Source: Tubulanus polymorphus (lineage: Eukaryota > Nemertea > Palaeonemertea > Tubulaniformes > Tubulanidae). Taken from it: a DNA stretch of 64,000 nt. Positions 10,937 to 24,400 of the stretch are shown piece after piece. Both the position numbers and the translations under genes were made by a program. Below the pieces are notes generated by a model that worked only from the letters and a program-made list of their open reading frames with translations, did no database searches and was not told where the DNA came from. Every line of letters starts with the position of its first letter. Position 1 is the first letter of the stretch. The DNA is taken from positions 1,426,001 to 1,490,000 of the forward strand of contig NC_134031.1 of the NCBI RefSeq assembly GCF_964204645.1, given 5' to 3'.

Positions 10937-12367
10937 CTTTCTAGCATTTGATTTCTTCATTTTTGTCTTAGTTTACTTTGTATGCACATTTTCAGATGTA
11001 AAAGTGGACCATTTTTTTGGATCATGTTGTTGCAAGAAACAAATGTTTAAAACACGCCCTACCAGAACTTCCATAGAATCAAATTTGAAGACATTTTTTA
11101 TTTCAGGTTTCAATTAGTATATATTTCATGCTGTACAATGTGATAGATTTTATATTACATAATCTATATACATATAAACATTTAAAATATATACACTGGT
11201 TGAACAGTTTTCACTCTCAAACTGTTTTTTTCAAAATACAGTTCTTGTGGGAATTTTTCCGTTAATCATATACCTATATAAATATATTCATAACTGGTTT
11301 GGAACAAATTATTTACAATTTTTCGCAATGCCCAAAATATAGTTTGAAATGCGTGGAAACGTAGCCTTCATTATGTAAGCCTATTGAACAAATTGTTCGA
11401 TTGAACAACCAAGAAATGGAGAATATAGTGAGGTTTTTGTTTAGATCAGTATTGGCCAATGTATTCAATAATCTCTATATGTTTTTCTTCGAAGTTCTTT
11501 TTGATACACTACTATATCTTTGTGTAAATGTTCTCTGAATTTTTCTACTATTCTGTATTAATTAACACGATAAATAATAGATTAACGAAAAACATATTAT
11601 AAACCAAAGGCAAAAATATCAAAAACATTTGGAACTTGAATTTCTAGTTCGGCTTAAAACTTGTCAACAGTAAGACCACGTTTACTATAATAAAGAACCA
11701 TATTTCAATTTAGTTTTTTTTAAATAGATTTTTTATTATTTTTTTAAATTAAAAATAAATGTTTCGACTAGAATTCATACGTTTTCACCAAATCCTTTTA
11801 TCACAGCGAGTTGATGTGCCCAAGAAAAACAACCTTATTCTGGTGGCTTCAAATGTCAAACTGCCGGTGACATTTGATATGACCGATGCGTTCTTGTTGT
11901 TGATGTTGTTTTGAAGAATAATTCACTTTTTTACATAAGTTTTCACGTAGTCGTCATAGACATAAGATATACAACGATATGCAAATCCTACAGATATGTT
12001 TTGCATGATTGATACATGAATTAAGCTTACTAAACTGTGTACATATTCTACACGAAGTGTTGAAGCTTAATATCAGCAGTTTATATTAAAATAGCACCAG
12101 AAGATAACATTCATTCATTTCAAATACGTATATACAATGTATCCTGTTCAAGAATTTATATTGAAGTCTACACGTGTACACGGTATTTTGTTTTTGTTTT
12201 GTTATTTGTTGGGACTGCAAAACTCGGGGTATGTAAAACGATACCCCGGACCAGACGCGCGACAGATTTCGAAACTTTCGAAATTAGAGTGGATTATAAA
12301 CGTGGACATGACTGTCCATCGTGAGACGAAGATACGAACATCAGACGATGTCTATAATGTAGCTTTT
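10937..12367. other. Convergent intergenic / 3' flanks
   Basis: AT-rich DNA between the plus-strand lectin gene and the minus-strand TNF ligand. It must include the 3' UTR of the TNF gene; TTTATT (minus AATAAA) occurs near 11732. No coding exon is supported. Confidence 0.5.
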
Positions 12368-15081
12368 CTACACATAGAACAGACCGAAAAAATTCGCGTT
12401 GGGATCTTGAGAAACCATGGCTAAATTGGAAACATTTACGTATAACTCCTCACCGCTATTTAACTGAACGATGCCTCCTATGTAACTACTGTACTCTGAT
12501 ATTGTATTGGTACTGCTATATTGACAGTTAGACTGTCGTCTGTCCAACAGAAGCTCGGGATGATTACTCATCGGGTTAAATCGCCAGATTCCGTGGTTGA
12601 TATAAGACGCAAACTGTCTATTCGGTCTGTGTTCGATGAATCTGATTTGACTGTACACGTAGTATTTTCCGTCTTTCGGTATTTGCAGCTTACCGGTGCC
12701 TTCCTTATAACTGATACTCCTACGGAATCCCAGACGTTCGTGTTGTGCCCAGTTCACCACGACTCCTGGCTCGTCCTTTGCTGAAAGTACAATCGTTAGA
12801 GCAAACTATAAACACCGATACCAACGAAGAGTTTTATCGTGTTTAATAATAATGTTTCGACAGGGATTTCGAATCTGATGGCTCTGCTGGACTTAGCCAC
12901 GGCGAGGCAGTCTCGATGCTATCAGGTTCGAATCTCTCTCGAGGAACGGCGACTATGTTAACAGAGGCAATGGTACTCATGGATGGTGAGTGAATGTGAT
13001 GAAAGTGGTCTGATGTTAACTCTGAGTTAACTCTAACTCGCAACTGTGGAACCTGATGTAAGAAACCATTTTACAGTTACTAGCCGCCATTTTGATAGGG
13101 TAATTTTGTCCTGTTATGTTGTGAGTCAACACGAATCACAAATAGTTTTTGAAAAAGAGAAACAAATTTTGGGTCATTTTTTTCTCTTTTTTTAAAACTA
13201 TTTGGGATGCGTGTTGACCCAGTAATACAGGACAAAAGCACCCTGGCAAAATGGTGGCTAGTAAATAAAAAATGAAACTAACGTTCACTTCCAGCCGGGT
13301 ATTTGTGGCCGACCATGTGAGCAGCGGGAACGTTTTCACGGACGCATTGAGTACCGGGCGGGGACGCTGAGAATCCACCAGTCGCGGACGAGGTCCCTTG
13401 GCATAAACTTCCTTTAGTGCGTTCAATCGCTAGTTGACGATCCAGAGCCTGAAACGTGTAACAAATAAATAGAAAAACATGAATTAAATACATGAATAAA
13501 TTGATATAATAGAAATGTACTTAAAAAGGCATGAAAATCAGTTCACTCAGATGTGAATTGAAAATATCAAAAATGAAATTCATCTCTCAATAATAAAAAT
13601 AAAAAATTAAAAGCCACATGATCCCGAAACGTTGTATCGTTTATTTCCTATTTCATTTTTTGACGTAGATTAATTTTCGTTTTCTTTTATAGTTGTATAG
13701 ATTTAAAAGTGTCGATATTTTTTCGCAAATTTCATACGCAACATTCGTGAGAATACTATTTCAAAGCGCTGCGCAATCGATCATTACAAAATATTCGCAA
13801 TCACGATGTCTTAAATTAAACCATGACGTTAAGTGAAATCGGTTTTTATTATTTCAAATGATATAGATTTATCTACTGTCCTCAAAAACCTATTGACATT
13901 GATTAGATATGCGGCAATTGACATTCTGCTACCCTGGATTTACAGCTCATATTGTTTCAGTATCATATATCTTGAACTGAATTGTCTGAATGTATATAGG
14001 TCGTTTGTTGTCGCATGACGAAAATAACTTTTTATGGACCTATTTATAATCAAATCCTTTTCACCATAATTCATTCTTTGAAAAACAAGATTTTTAAAGT
14101 CTGGAACAGTTCCTTTATATTTGATAACCGAAGTGTGGTCGTACTGGGCTGTGCTATTGATCAACTATGTCGTTAGTGCAAATCCCAGTTCTTTCATCAC
14201 TCACAATATGTATATATGGGCGTCTTTTTGATGGCGATCATTTGTAATGGCGACTGATTCGGGCCGTTTTGGCCTATAATATTTTTTGAGAACGGAATAT
14301 GTGATATCAAGGTAAACCAGAAAGAAAAATAATATTAGAAAAAACAACAGATTAGAAAAATAAGATTCTGAATAGAAATAAAGTCTAGGACCTTCTAGAC
14401 CCATATTCAGTGTTTCTTTTATCGTTCAATCAATTTTCGCCAATTTGAAAAGCCTCACATACAACAAGATATCAACAAAATCTCAATTCTCACCCTTCGT
14501 AGAATAATCATCAGGTGCTCGGCCGAGTCGGCGCAGCAAAGTTGTTTTCCGTTGAGATATTTCTTAGGTAACTTGTCGAGTTCTTTGTTTTCGATCGATG
14601 GTTGACTGGAAATGTTGACACAGGGAACGCAGAACTCCAGCGATCGGGAATCTTGTTTCAGCGCGGTGCTGGCTTGCGGCGCTGAAGGACCCGGTGGTTG
14701 TGGGTTAGTCGGTGGAGCGATGGTCTGCTGTCGGCGATTATTCTGAATTAACAGAATGGTGACGCCGAACGTGTTGTACAATATCAGAAATATCACCAAC
14801 ACGTAAACCAACGTTTTGATGACGGTACGCTGTATTTTCGATTCGACCTTGCTCCTAGGGACTGCGTCTTGTTCCATTAGAACGACAGTTGAAGGGCGTC
14901 GCGGAATTCGGTCCATCATTTGCGATGTAGATGACATCGAACCGTTGGATACGACGCTGTCCTTTCGGGTGTAATGTACGCTCGGTTCCTTTTCGAAAAC
15001 TGGCGGCAATTCCGAACCAACGCTGTCTTTCCGCGCACATCTCAAACCTGGCTCTTTCTCATAAACCATATCCATAATCAT
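12368..15081 (-). CDS. TNF-superfamily ligand, complete, three exons
   Basis: Coding exons on the minus strand are 15081-14494, 13448-13289 and 12780-12368. Junction phases are 0 and 1, giving 386 residues. The protein is a type II membrane protein: cytosolic tail 1-90, a transmembrane helix at about 91-112 (TLVYVLVIFLILYNTFGVTI), a stalk with FCVPC and LCCADS cysteines, then a TNF homology domain from about residue 237 (PAAHMVG) to the end. The domain shows VVVNW, LQIPKDGKYYVYSQIRF, a GGIVQLNSGEELYVNVS strand and the terminal NFFGLFYV. The homology domain is about 150 residues, the family norm. TNF ligands form trimers that engage death-domain or TRAF-linked receptors. The tail carries two copies of EKEPxxxxxRKDSV, possible phosphorylation or adaptor sites. 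No collagen or furin motif is evident. Confidence 0.93.
12866..12945 (+). repeat. tRNA-like (SINE-head-like) sequence in TNF intron 2
   Basis: An A-box-like TGGCTCTGCTGG at about 12879 is followed 46 nt later by a perfect B-box core GGTTCGAATC at about 12925, close to tRNA spacing. The flanking stems do not fold into a proper tRNA, so a tRNA-derived SINE head or pseudogene is more likely than a tRNA gene. Confidence 0.35.
13080..13261. mobile_element. MITE with TA target-site duplication in TNF intron 2
   Basis: A 182-bp element with imperfect terminal inverted repeats, CTAGCCGCCATTTTGATAGG on the left and the complement of CCCTGGCAAAATGGTGGCTAG on the right. It is flanked by TA on both sides, and the inner arms (ACAGGACAAAA / TTTTGTCCTGT) also pair. 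TA flanks fit the Tc1/mariner class. Confidence 0.75.
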
Positions 15082-18000
15082 AATCTTTGGTTTTATAGAT
15101 CAATGAACTATACTGAAAATGTTGTAGTAAAATCTGTCTTATTTGATCCATTAACAGAACACAGAACAGTGTTAAACAAAACACATTAATTAAATGGAAA
15201 ACGAGAAACATCGAAAGTTGGACTTTGCCAATTATCATTTAGCAAACTTCCCGCTTGGGTTTAATTTCGAATTTAGTGTGTTCAGATTTACATGTTCAGA
15301 TCGAATGTTGAGTGTCGTCAAGATCATGTCAATTTATGGCGACACAAATACAAACCGGGTTTTTAGAGCGCTGATAAAAGAAGACTTTCTTTGTCTATGC
15401 CAAAATCCCAGGCCACACATTAACGGGTTGTACTAGGTTAATTCTTAAACAAAGTATGTAGACTTTCCACTTTCGAGGAAATACCAACTAGGAAAAACCT
15501 ACTTATAAAAACTGCATTCATTATTTTAAACTGCATTACTGCTCTATTGATACTGTATCGTCAGCCTGCGTGTCAGCGAAATATTCCGAATTTTGCATGT
15601 GTATGAAATAAGAGATCTTCAAATTGTTGAAGAAAAAAAAGTAAAGAAATCAAACTGACGAAGGTCTTAAGAAAGACGTCGAATCCTCTGATTTAATTTC
15701 TGATGAATAAATTTTGCTTTTAACGTTCTTAAATCTTTATGCCATGGGTTTTAATCTTATCAAGTTTCAACTATTTCGATTCGAAATATTTTGTAGATTT
15801 TGGTAGTCATTGAGTTGGAAAATGAATATCATAGTAAACTGTGTATAAGTTTGATGAAGATGGATGACTCGTAGGTGGTGGTAGGTTAGGATGAGTAGGC
15901 CTACTCATCTTTATACCGTTCACTCGGCGCTAACCGAATAAAACTGACTGCTAATGGGGTTGTTATTGTTTTTTTTTTCTGCACACGCGAGCATTCATGT
16001 GCGCAGCGATGACACGAGAAAAATCCTAAACGTGATAAACATGACGAAATCGTTGATATAAAATACCACGCTTAGAATGAAAAAGAGCTTTGCTTCATTC
16101 AAAGTCATCTTCAAGAATAGTATTTCTGGAAGATTACTATTAGGATCAAGTGGAAACATCAAATAAACTACAGTTCAAGGAAACATTTCGGACTCTATTT
16201 TTCCATTCTTATTGTGGGATATTCTATAATCGTCACAACGCGGACTCAGAATGTTTCAATGACTGTGGGATGGAATTGTATTATCATTTTCTGAAATCTC
16301 CAGTGAATAAGATGAAAATGGATTTGTTAGATTTTTGTCTCTCGCGGTCGCAGCCGTCATCGAATTGATATCTATCAACCTTCAACTTTAATTGGGTTGA
16401 ATGTTGAATTCAGTCAGTTTGGTTACATGTACGTAATATGTTTATCTATGAATCGCTACATCAAGAGGTTACAATTATTTAACATATACTGAACAATCTA
16501 TTTGAACAGTAAATCCGTTAAATTATTTTTTAGAGGATTCCATCATAGCTAATTTCATTGCAACTGAATGTGTTAATCTTATCCGGTTCAAATTGTAGCA
16601 AAAAGCTTTGGGATAAATATATAATAAATATATTTGAATTCATTTAAAGAAATAGACTATAATTGATAACTTTGAGCTTGCAAAGCGTTCCTCTAAATGA
16701 TCTTCTGCATCAGAATGGATATTTGCGAAGTTTCTGTTCAATGCCGTTCATTTTAAGAATCTGTTAGAAAAGGATATTTCGAACCGGCCGCGTTTCCTCG
16801 AGGGAAGCTTCTATTTCTGCGACATAAAAGAAACGTATCAATTCAAACAGAAACATTCGATCTTTTTAGATTTCTATTGAAACTCATCGACGTTCGCGAA
16901 AAACCAATTGGATTTCGCCAACGCCAAACTGTGTCGACTTCCCCCGAGGATGTGTGTGCGTTTAACGTTGTTCTTTATCCACCGTGAGTCTAAACTATCA
17001 TCGCACCATCTGAATTTATGTCTGATAACCACAATTCAAAGAAGGGAATAACCTCGGAATAATCATTCTTCGCGGGGACCGGTTGCATAGTCGTGGCTTA
17101 GAAGTCTTATACCAAGTTAGTTCTAGAGCCTATCTAACAACTTAAGACCAGTCTTAAGATTTATGAACACTATTGGACTTAAGTCACGACCGTGCAACAG
17201 GCCCCGGAGTTTTTCATCGACGCATTTCCGGATCCATCGTTTATTGCATCGTTTCGGAAGAACTGATCTGCTGCATGCAACCTATAGTATATATCAGTTA
17301 CGAGAGCTCATTAACGACATTAAAGACTCAATTTCTGTTTAATCTTTATAATGAACAAATTATCGAAAAAATGTTTCTTTCAGAACAGAAAAAGATTCGA
17401 TCAATACGAAAACATGCTTTTCACACTTTCTTTTCATTTTCTGTCGCGGATATATACTAAGGATTTTTTCTTGTTTTGACGAAGTCTTTTATTGCGAACT
17501 TCTCGGTAATTCGTGACGCTCCAGGAAGAAAAGTGAATAAACGAAGACAACTTTTTGGAACCCTGGCGTAAGACTATTTTATTCAATCCGATCTTGGTCT
17601 CCGTCCAACTAAAACTGCGACATACCCGGTGCTAGACCAGTTTTGTTTTTACAGATCATACATAATACGCTTTTCAAATGCGACATGAAGTATTAGTGAA
17701 ATATGAGGTATAGTGAAGTATCTTATACATTTTTAATCTATATGATTAGTTTTCGTTTTGAACTTGTTCATTTGATAAGATTATGAGTCCAAAGTTCTAA
17801 GAGAAGCCCTGGAAGTTATCGGTCTATTTAGATTAAAGTCTGATGGTTAAATATAGACGATGTTTGGTGAACTTCGTCCATTTCTCTATTGTTTCATCTA
17901 TTTCAAAATGGCCTCCGAATCGCACTTTCATTTGTGCAACTCGTCACTGTTGGTACATATTCGTCAAGCTTCCTCGTTTTTGAACAACTATACCACGAAT

Positions 18001-18284
18001 ACAGACGTAAAAAGAAATGTCTGATTGAACAACAGCGAATCGAATGACAGTTTTCACTTTCACTTCCAATGTATAAGGAATTACAAGGAAAAGTTTTTTT
18101 TCGAATGACATTGACTAAACTGATCTGTTTCTGGTTGAATATACTATCGCGAGGGTTTTTCATAGTTTTTACAAAAACGTTACTATGTATCCAAAATGGC
18201 TGGCAAATGAAGGTCGAACGTTCGGCGCACACGCGGGAAATGGTGTGCCGTTTCGCGCGCGCTAAACGTGTCCCCCTATCGACT
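15082..18284. other. Upstream region of the TNF gene, no supported genes
   Basis: AT-rich DNA. It includes the TNF 5' flank, a MITE (17074-17205) and a short CTGACGA-hairpin-CGAA motif at about 15655. Several frames of 70-110 codons exist but have no recognisable composition or homology pattern. Confidence 0.4.
17074..17205. mobile_element. MITE family A, copy 2
   Basis: A 132-bp element with terminal inverted repeats beginning GGGGACCGGTTGCATAGTCG and ending CGACCGTGCAACAGGCCCC. The interior TCTAACAACTTAAGACC is shared with the copies at 5368 and 34709. It is shorter by about 45 bp than copy 1. Confidence 0.82.
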
Positions 18285-18464
18285 TCATGTCGATCGTTTT
18301 TTGCGTCCGTAGCAGGCGGCGAGGTTCATCAGGCAGGGCACGTGATGTGATTGTTGCCGTTTGATCACCATTTCGTCCGCGTCGAGTCGTGAGTCCATCT
18401 GTCGTCTGTACGCCTCTTCGTACATTCGACGCAATAAAGCCGGAAGTCGACTCGCTGCATCGGC
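18285..18464 (-). CDS. Terminal exon of a probable neuropeptide precursor (cysteine-looped amidated peptide)
   Basis: On the minus strand a pyrimidine tract ending CTCTTCAG precedes a 59-codon exon that ends in TGA. The exon reads ADAASRLPALLRR, then an acidic spacer ending MVIKR, then QQSHHVPCLMNLAACYG, then RKKR and ST. This is precursor grammar: a KR cleavage site, a peptide with two cysteines six residues apart, a C-terminal Gly that would be turned into an amide, and a polybasic site. The predicted product is a 16-residue amide with one disulfide loop and possible N-terminal pyroglutamate. I cannot name the family; CNMamide and allatostatin-C-like peptides are comparable in style but not matched in sequence. 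The signal peptide must lie upstream on the minus strand; see 49956-50033. Confidence 0.75.
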   Translation of the reverse strand, partial: ADAASRLPALLRRMYEEAYRRQMDSRLDADEMVIKRQQSHHVPCLMNLAACYGRKKRST

Positions 18465-21400
18465 CTGAAGAGAAATAGAAAAATTAAATCTCAAATTAAA
18501 TCTAGCGATTTAGTGAAGAGTTAGTTTTCTTGATTTCTTCCATTTGAATCAAATTCATAACAATGTTCATTCCTTTTTTATTTTGTCTACAGTCCTTCCA
18601 AGATTTCACCACTCTTGAAAGGTGTAGCGAGCTAGTAAGGACCCACCGCAATGAGCTAGTAACAAATCCGTCAACATGAGGGGCAATAACCCTTTTCCAA
18701 GGACAAAAATCTAACTGGCCCCTGGAGATAGATTGAACTTAAAAAAATAGTAATGATTTAACACTAGAACTAAAAAGTTTGTTGATAACCCCCATTGTCA
18801 CATCTTATCTCCTCTTTATTGTCCTTAAGTACGTTCATATTTCGAAAGGTAAAAAGTCATCAGTGCAGTAAATGTCGTATATTCTAATATGAATGTTAGC
18901 GCGGGATGTTGAAATGATGTGCGGGTTGTTTTTGCCGGTCGATGTTTGTCAAAGGGATGAAGAAGTCTGACCAGTCTTTTGATCGCTAATGAATTAACAA
19001 CCGCTCGTGATGGGAAGCTCGGCAAGGATGCGAGATCTCGTGTTTTATCGGCAAGGATGCGAGATTTCGTGTGTTTTTATACTCACACGCGCGTGAACAG
19101 AGAACAAGCAAATATCGAGTCACGTCACATCGCATCATATTGGCCGCATAGTGCAGAGCGGTTAACGAAGTAAGAACATTGCCGCGGCCCGTGTGAACAG
19201 TGACGTCGGTGCATGAATGAAGTCTTGCATGTGATGTCATACTTTTTCTCCGAACCTGTGCTAGAGATTTGCCGTTTATAACAAAAAGTACCTGGTTCCA
19301 AATAGTTTTGAGTAAGATTTATCTCTGAACTCAGGATCCAGTTCCACAGTTATGAGTTAGAGCTTTTCAAACAAAAGTCGCTCAGCTCCATAGTATTACA
19401 ACATCATTATCTGAATTCACGAGAACAAAAAGGATGCAAACAACAACGATGAAAATAGAAACAAAAATGTGCGCTGATTGTGTGTGCCCGTCGGACCCGT
19501 ACAGGCGACTACGTGGCCCGGATAAACAGCTAGACACTTAGCGCTCAAAAATCCGTAATGCTAAAGCGTGGCGCGAGTAGCTTCAGCCTAATAATGACCA
19601 TCTACTGACCGGAACGTGAAAAAAACCTCTAACTACGCGATAAAAGCGAACTGCAAATTGGCACCGGGTACAGCGTCCATTATTGTATACATCGACGTGA
19701 TCTATTGAAAGTCATTCATTATTTTTTCAGAACGAGGTCGTCATTGAAAATATCATCATTTTAGGTTAATATAAGATAGAATCTCACAAAACAAAAGAAA
19801 AACAATTCAAAATGTTTCTTTGAGTTTTTTATTCATGTGGAATTGTGTTTCATATCGAGATTATCGTCTGGAGTTGTTGAGACAAAAATTTCCAAGGAGA
19901 ACCACTATATCTCTCCCGGACCATCGCGCATAAGAAGCAAAAATGCTAACATTACTTGTCAGCGTGTCGTACAAATACGGAACCATTCCGTAACGCGTTT
20001 TTTCTAGAACTGAGTGACCTATGTTGGACTGCACACAGGACAAAATTGAAACGAGTAGTACCATTACCTCAAAGCTCGCGAATTAAAACAACAAGTCTAC
20101 CCCTTGCGTCACCAATTCGCATCAGCATGGTCATAGACGCAGTAAAACCATGGACTCTAAAATGAAGAGTTTCTCGTTTGAGAACCCATGGTAAAACATA
20201 TCAGCATCAAGATCAAAAAGCAAACTACAGCTGTTGATAACAATATCCTTTGTATTTCGGAAGCGAAGCAAACATGGGAACGAGTTCACATGTTATATTT
20301 AGATTTCAACTTCTTCACAGTTTGAAGATTACACCGAATAATAAAACCCCGTTAGGGTTGGCTTTTTGTCTCCATCATCTTCAGACATTTTTCATGATAT
20401 AATAATTAGGCTCACGACTCGGAGATTTCTTTTTTCAAAGCTGGCTTGATTTATTATCGAAGTAACACTTTATTCCTCATTGGACTCATATGAAATACAA
20501 CCCCTGAAAACAAATTTATCACCATTATGTCTTCACCCCTGATGGCTCATAACCTTGGCAAATATATTTGGCTTAGCAAAACAAACCAGCTGTAAATAAA
20601 GAAACAATACTTAACTATGCCAGATATGTGTATAATTTCCTATCATGTACAAAATGTAAATACTGTTAAGGAATTTCTCATATTTTATACTGTTTTTCTT
20701 CTTTTTTTTCTCATCTTTATTGTGCAAAACCCATAATGTAAAGCATTACGGAATAATAAAGATATTTTGAATTGAATTGAATACGATCGTAACCATTTGT
20801 CGGCACAGTTGGGAATGGATTCGAAGTTAAAGATCATTAATTTAAAAAAAATTTCTTTTCTCTTTCATACAGTCATTAGAATGTATAAGATATATAAGTG
20901 TTTGTTAGATTTGGCGGTTCGGTTGTGTTGAGTTTGTCAGGAACACTAAAAAAAACCTTGAAAACAATTCAGATCAGAGCAATCAAATAAACAATAGGGA
21001 ACAGTCAATGATCTAAAAAAAAACTGTCGACCTTCTCCCACTGCTTGACCTTGCCGGAATCTCAGGTGGATTGAAAAATACGATGTTTTGCTGAAATTGA
21101 TAGTTGAATATCGCGAGTTCGCGTCGGAAAGAATTCTCAGAAAAAAATCCTGACAACGAAGACGATCTATTTTCAAAGCCCCTCGAGCCGAACTATCGGG
21201 TTTGCGGCCCGTAATTGCTGTGAAGCTCTACCGATACAGGAAAATACATTCGCCATCCATCATTCGATCCGTTCGCGATAAATTATTACGATTTCCCGGT
21301 AAATCCTGACACATTTCTCGAACCCTTGACGATGGTGATTTGGAGAGAGGAAGGACACAACGGAAGGGCAGCCACGCGTACTTTCGGCCAAAAGAACAAA

Positions 21401-24400
21401 ATGGTTCCGGTATGGGCTGGTTATTCCATCGACATCAATCAAAATTATTCATTGTATTAATAATTCCGCCAGTGAATGCGTCTCTGGTAAGCGATGTATA
21501 TGAATAAAGCATTAAAACAGAGAAGAGAGAGGGCGAGAGGGGCGAGTGAGAGAGATTCGGTTCAACATCAAATATCATGTTGCGGTTCAATGAACAGAAT
21601 CGTGATAAGAAAGTGTCATAAACTTTCCGAACTCGTGACGTCGCCAAATCAATGTTTGTTTACGCTAACGCAAGACAGGAGCACGTCATTATTATTATAT
21701 ATATGTGCTTGAATGATGTGTTCGTGAGATTGAGTGGGTTAAATATTGAGGTATTAATCAAAGACGTCGGATCAAGTCGGATATAACGAAGCATATGGTT
21801 TATACACGTAACATATGTCAACAAGAACCAATAACAGACACAGGCCCACATGCCAACCTGTCCAGCTTAATTCACTTCGATTGTGTCTGGCCAGACTTTA
21901 CGTGTTAACCAGTGGTCACTGATCGCTCCAGCACGAGATGGTTTTGGCTTTCCAAATATTATCCCAATTGTATGAAGCCCGTTTTTCTTGCAGTCGTTCT
22001 GTATTTGAACTGATGTCGATTTTAGGGAAGCGTGACCACCGACCAAAACGATACCCTTCCATTAGACATCCAGTCAACCGGTCACCCAGTCCACCAGTCG
22101 CCCAGTCCTTCAGTCCTCCAGTCGCCCAGTACCATATCGCCTGTATAGTCGATGGGTCTTCACGTAAAAATGAAGAACCTAATCACTATCAACGTGTGGA
22201 ACATGTTCATACCCTGTCACTATACTACCCGCATTCTACGCGTTGGGCTGACTTCAGCTTATAGCAGAATTCTTATTTGACTAACTTGCTGTACGGATAT
22301 TTCGATGAAACAATCTGTCCGTGTTGTTCCCTGCACCAGAAAAGAAAATACGGTCCGAAATATTTATACCATATCTAATATTTTATTACCAATAATCATT
22401 AGTATTCTTGAAGATAACTATTAGGGTATAAACTTCTATATGATATCAACAAACTTCTAGCTCAGGAAACATGCTGTTTATGAATTGGTTTTGTGAATTA
22501 GAATAGAAACTCATCATAAGACTGGATTGAGGCGGATGTTTCACAGTGTCCGTGGCTGGAACACTCGCTCGTCAAAAGTCAGGCAACAGTTCATGGTGAA
22601 ATTTAACTAAGCCAATTACAACACCGTCAGATCTCAGAGATAGCGCTGTCAATGTCTAAATTCTATCCAACCAACCTATCAAAGCCGCTTTTCTTATTTC
22701 CGGTAAACAAAGGCATCGGATTTTGTTATCACCGTTAGCAGAGCTGCCAACACTGTCCCTGATTGTCAGGGACAGTCCCTGAAAATGCCGCACTGTCTCT
22801 GCTCTTGTTTTTATGCTATTGAAAATCTATTGTTGATCTTGCAACAATTTTCTACTGCCCCTCTCTCTAAAACTGGTTCTAATTCTTCACTTAATATTTC
22901 CCTGTTTTCTTTTTATCCCTGATGTGACACGTAATTGATAAGTTGGCGATTGTAAAGTTTCGACTGCAAAATTTGAGAATTTGCCGTTTTTTCTAACAGC
23001 TTTCGTGTAGCTATCATTCATATCTTTACGATGTTGAACTTTTGCTAGAACGTTACAAGTAATAGTCGTAATAACCGACGATACTTTACTCGAAATTAGC
23101 TCGGAGTAAAATTACAAAATCAAACACCCTACAACGCGAATTAGCCTTTTGTCTTTTCTTATCTTCCTTTTCGACCATAAAACTTTGGGCCGTAAAACTT
23201 TCTCGTGTTGCTAAAATAAGTCCCGAAGGATATCGTTGAACTGGATACGCGAACTGGAAACGGCCAGCGAGTAATATACGTTTTAATCAGCACTTGCGGG
23301 GCTTTATTTCCCATCTTAGCGTAAAGTAACACGATATATTCGGCGTATGATGAATTATCACACATGTGGTTTATTTCACGTACATTAGCGGCGACCATCA
23401 GGAGGTTGACGATGATCGCACAAAATACATGTTTTATGAATGATGACTCAGAGGTGAAAAGCTTTTAAGACTTCGTAATTATGAAGATATGGGAATTGCT
23501 GTTCTAATCCTTGAAAATATTATAACCCCAAGGTTCTTCTAAGAACCCTTCATTCTACGTGAACAGGTAGGTTCTTTATCTGAGTGATAGTTCTTCGGGG
23601 AACCTTTGAATGGGGTTCTCCAACGACCCACTTAACAGTTTATTTCGTGAACAAGGGTTCCTGCGCTGAGGAAAGCCGAAAAACCCCTGACGAGTTTTCC
23701 AGAGGAACGATGGATTTGTTCTAAAGAAGAGTGCATAGGAGAGGTCATCGATAGAAGATGGAGACTTCAGTGTCAAAAACACACACGACTCCCGATCCAT
23801 GTCCATCAGTAAGTAGAGGCGGTGTCTCAAAGAAAACATTTTCTATCCGGTAAAGAGAACTAGCGGGTAGTTAGTGTGGTTATATATGTACACTGTCAGT
23901 GTACGATGTATTTAGTAAGTAATTATGACGCGTAAATAGTGACACCCAGGCGGAAGTTGAGGTGATCGGCAGGCCACTCAGGATATAACGGCATAAACAC
24001 GTAAAACTGACATCTTTCCAAAGTCTTTCGTATCATGGCCGTATTTTATACCACTTTCAAGGTCACGAATGTCATCTTCATCATACCGACAAATTTCTCA
24101 AGACCTTCATGTAAGCGATATGAATATTTCTCTAGAAATACCTGGATCGACTTTGAGAATAAGAAAAGAAGACAGACGAATGAATCGATTTAATCATTGT
24201 TGCAATAAGGCAATGATGAGCCGTCACTGCTGCAGACGACATCCGTTAGCGCGTGGGAGAATTCGGGTTTGTACCAAAAAAAAATTGGAACAGCATGCGC
24301 GACTGGCTGTGACAGCAATTTTGTCTAAATGACATAAGTCATGATTGTCGATCTCGTCGAAATTTTTCGTCACTCGTCTGGAAACTGCCGCATGCGGCGC

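Noticed and set aside
12137-12424. Plus-strand 95-codon frame with a hydrophobic start, antisense to the TNF 3' end
   Set aside because: It overlaps the well-supported TNF coding exon on the opposite strand and shows no domain or splice signal.
19861-20064. Minus-strand frame with a short signal-peptide-like start (MVLLVSILSCVQS) as partner for the neuropeptide exon
   Set aside because: Its only good donor (ACAA|GTAATG) is phase 1, while the peptide exon needs phase 0; the signal exon at 49956-50033 fits better.
23159-23398. Minus-strand frame ending KFYGPKFYGRKGR, peptide-precursor-like
   Set aside because: The hydrophobic start lacks an ATG in the right place and there is no splice support; the KFYG repeat comes from a chance local duplication.
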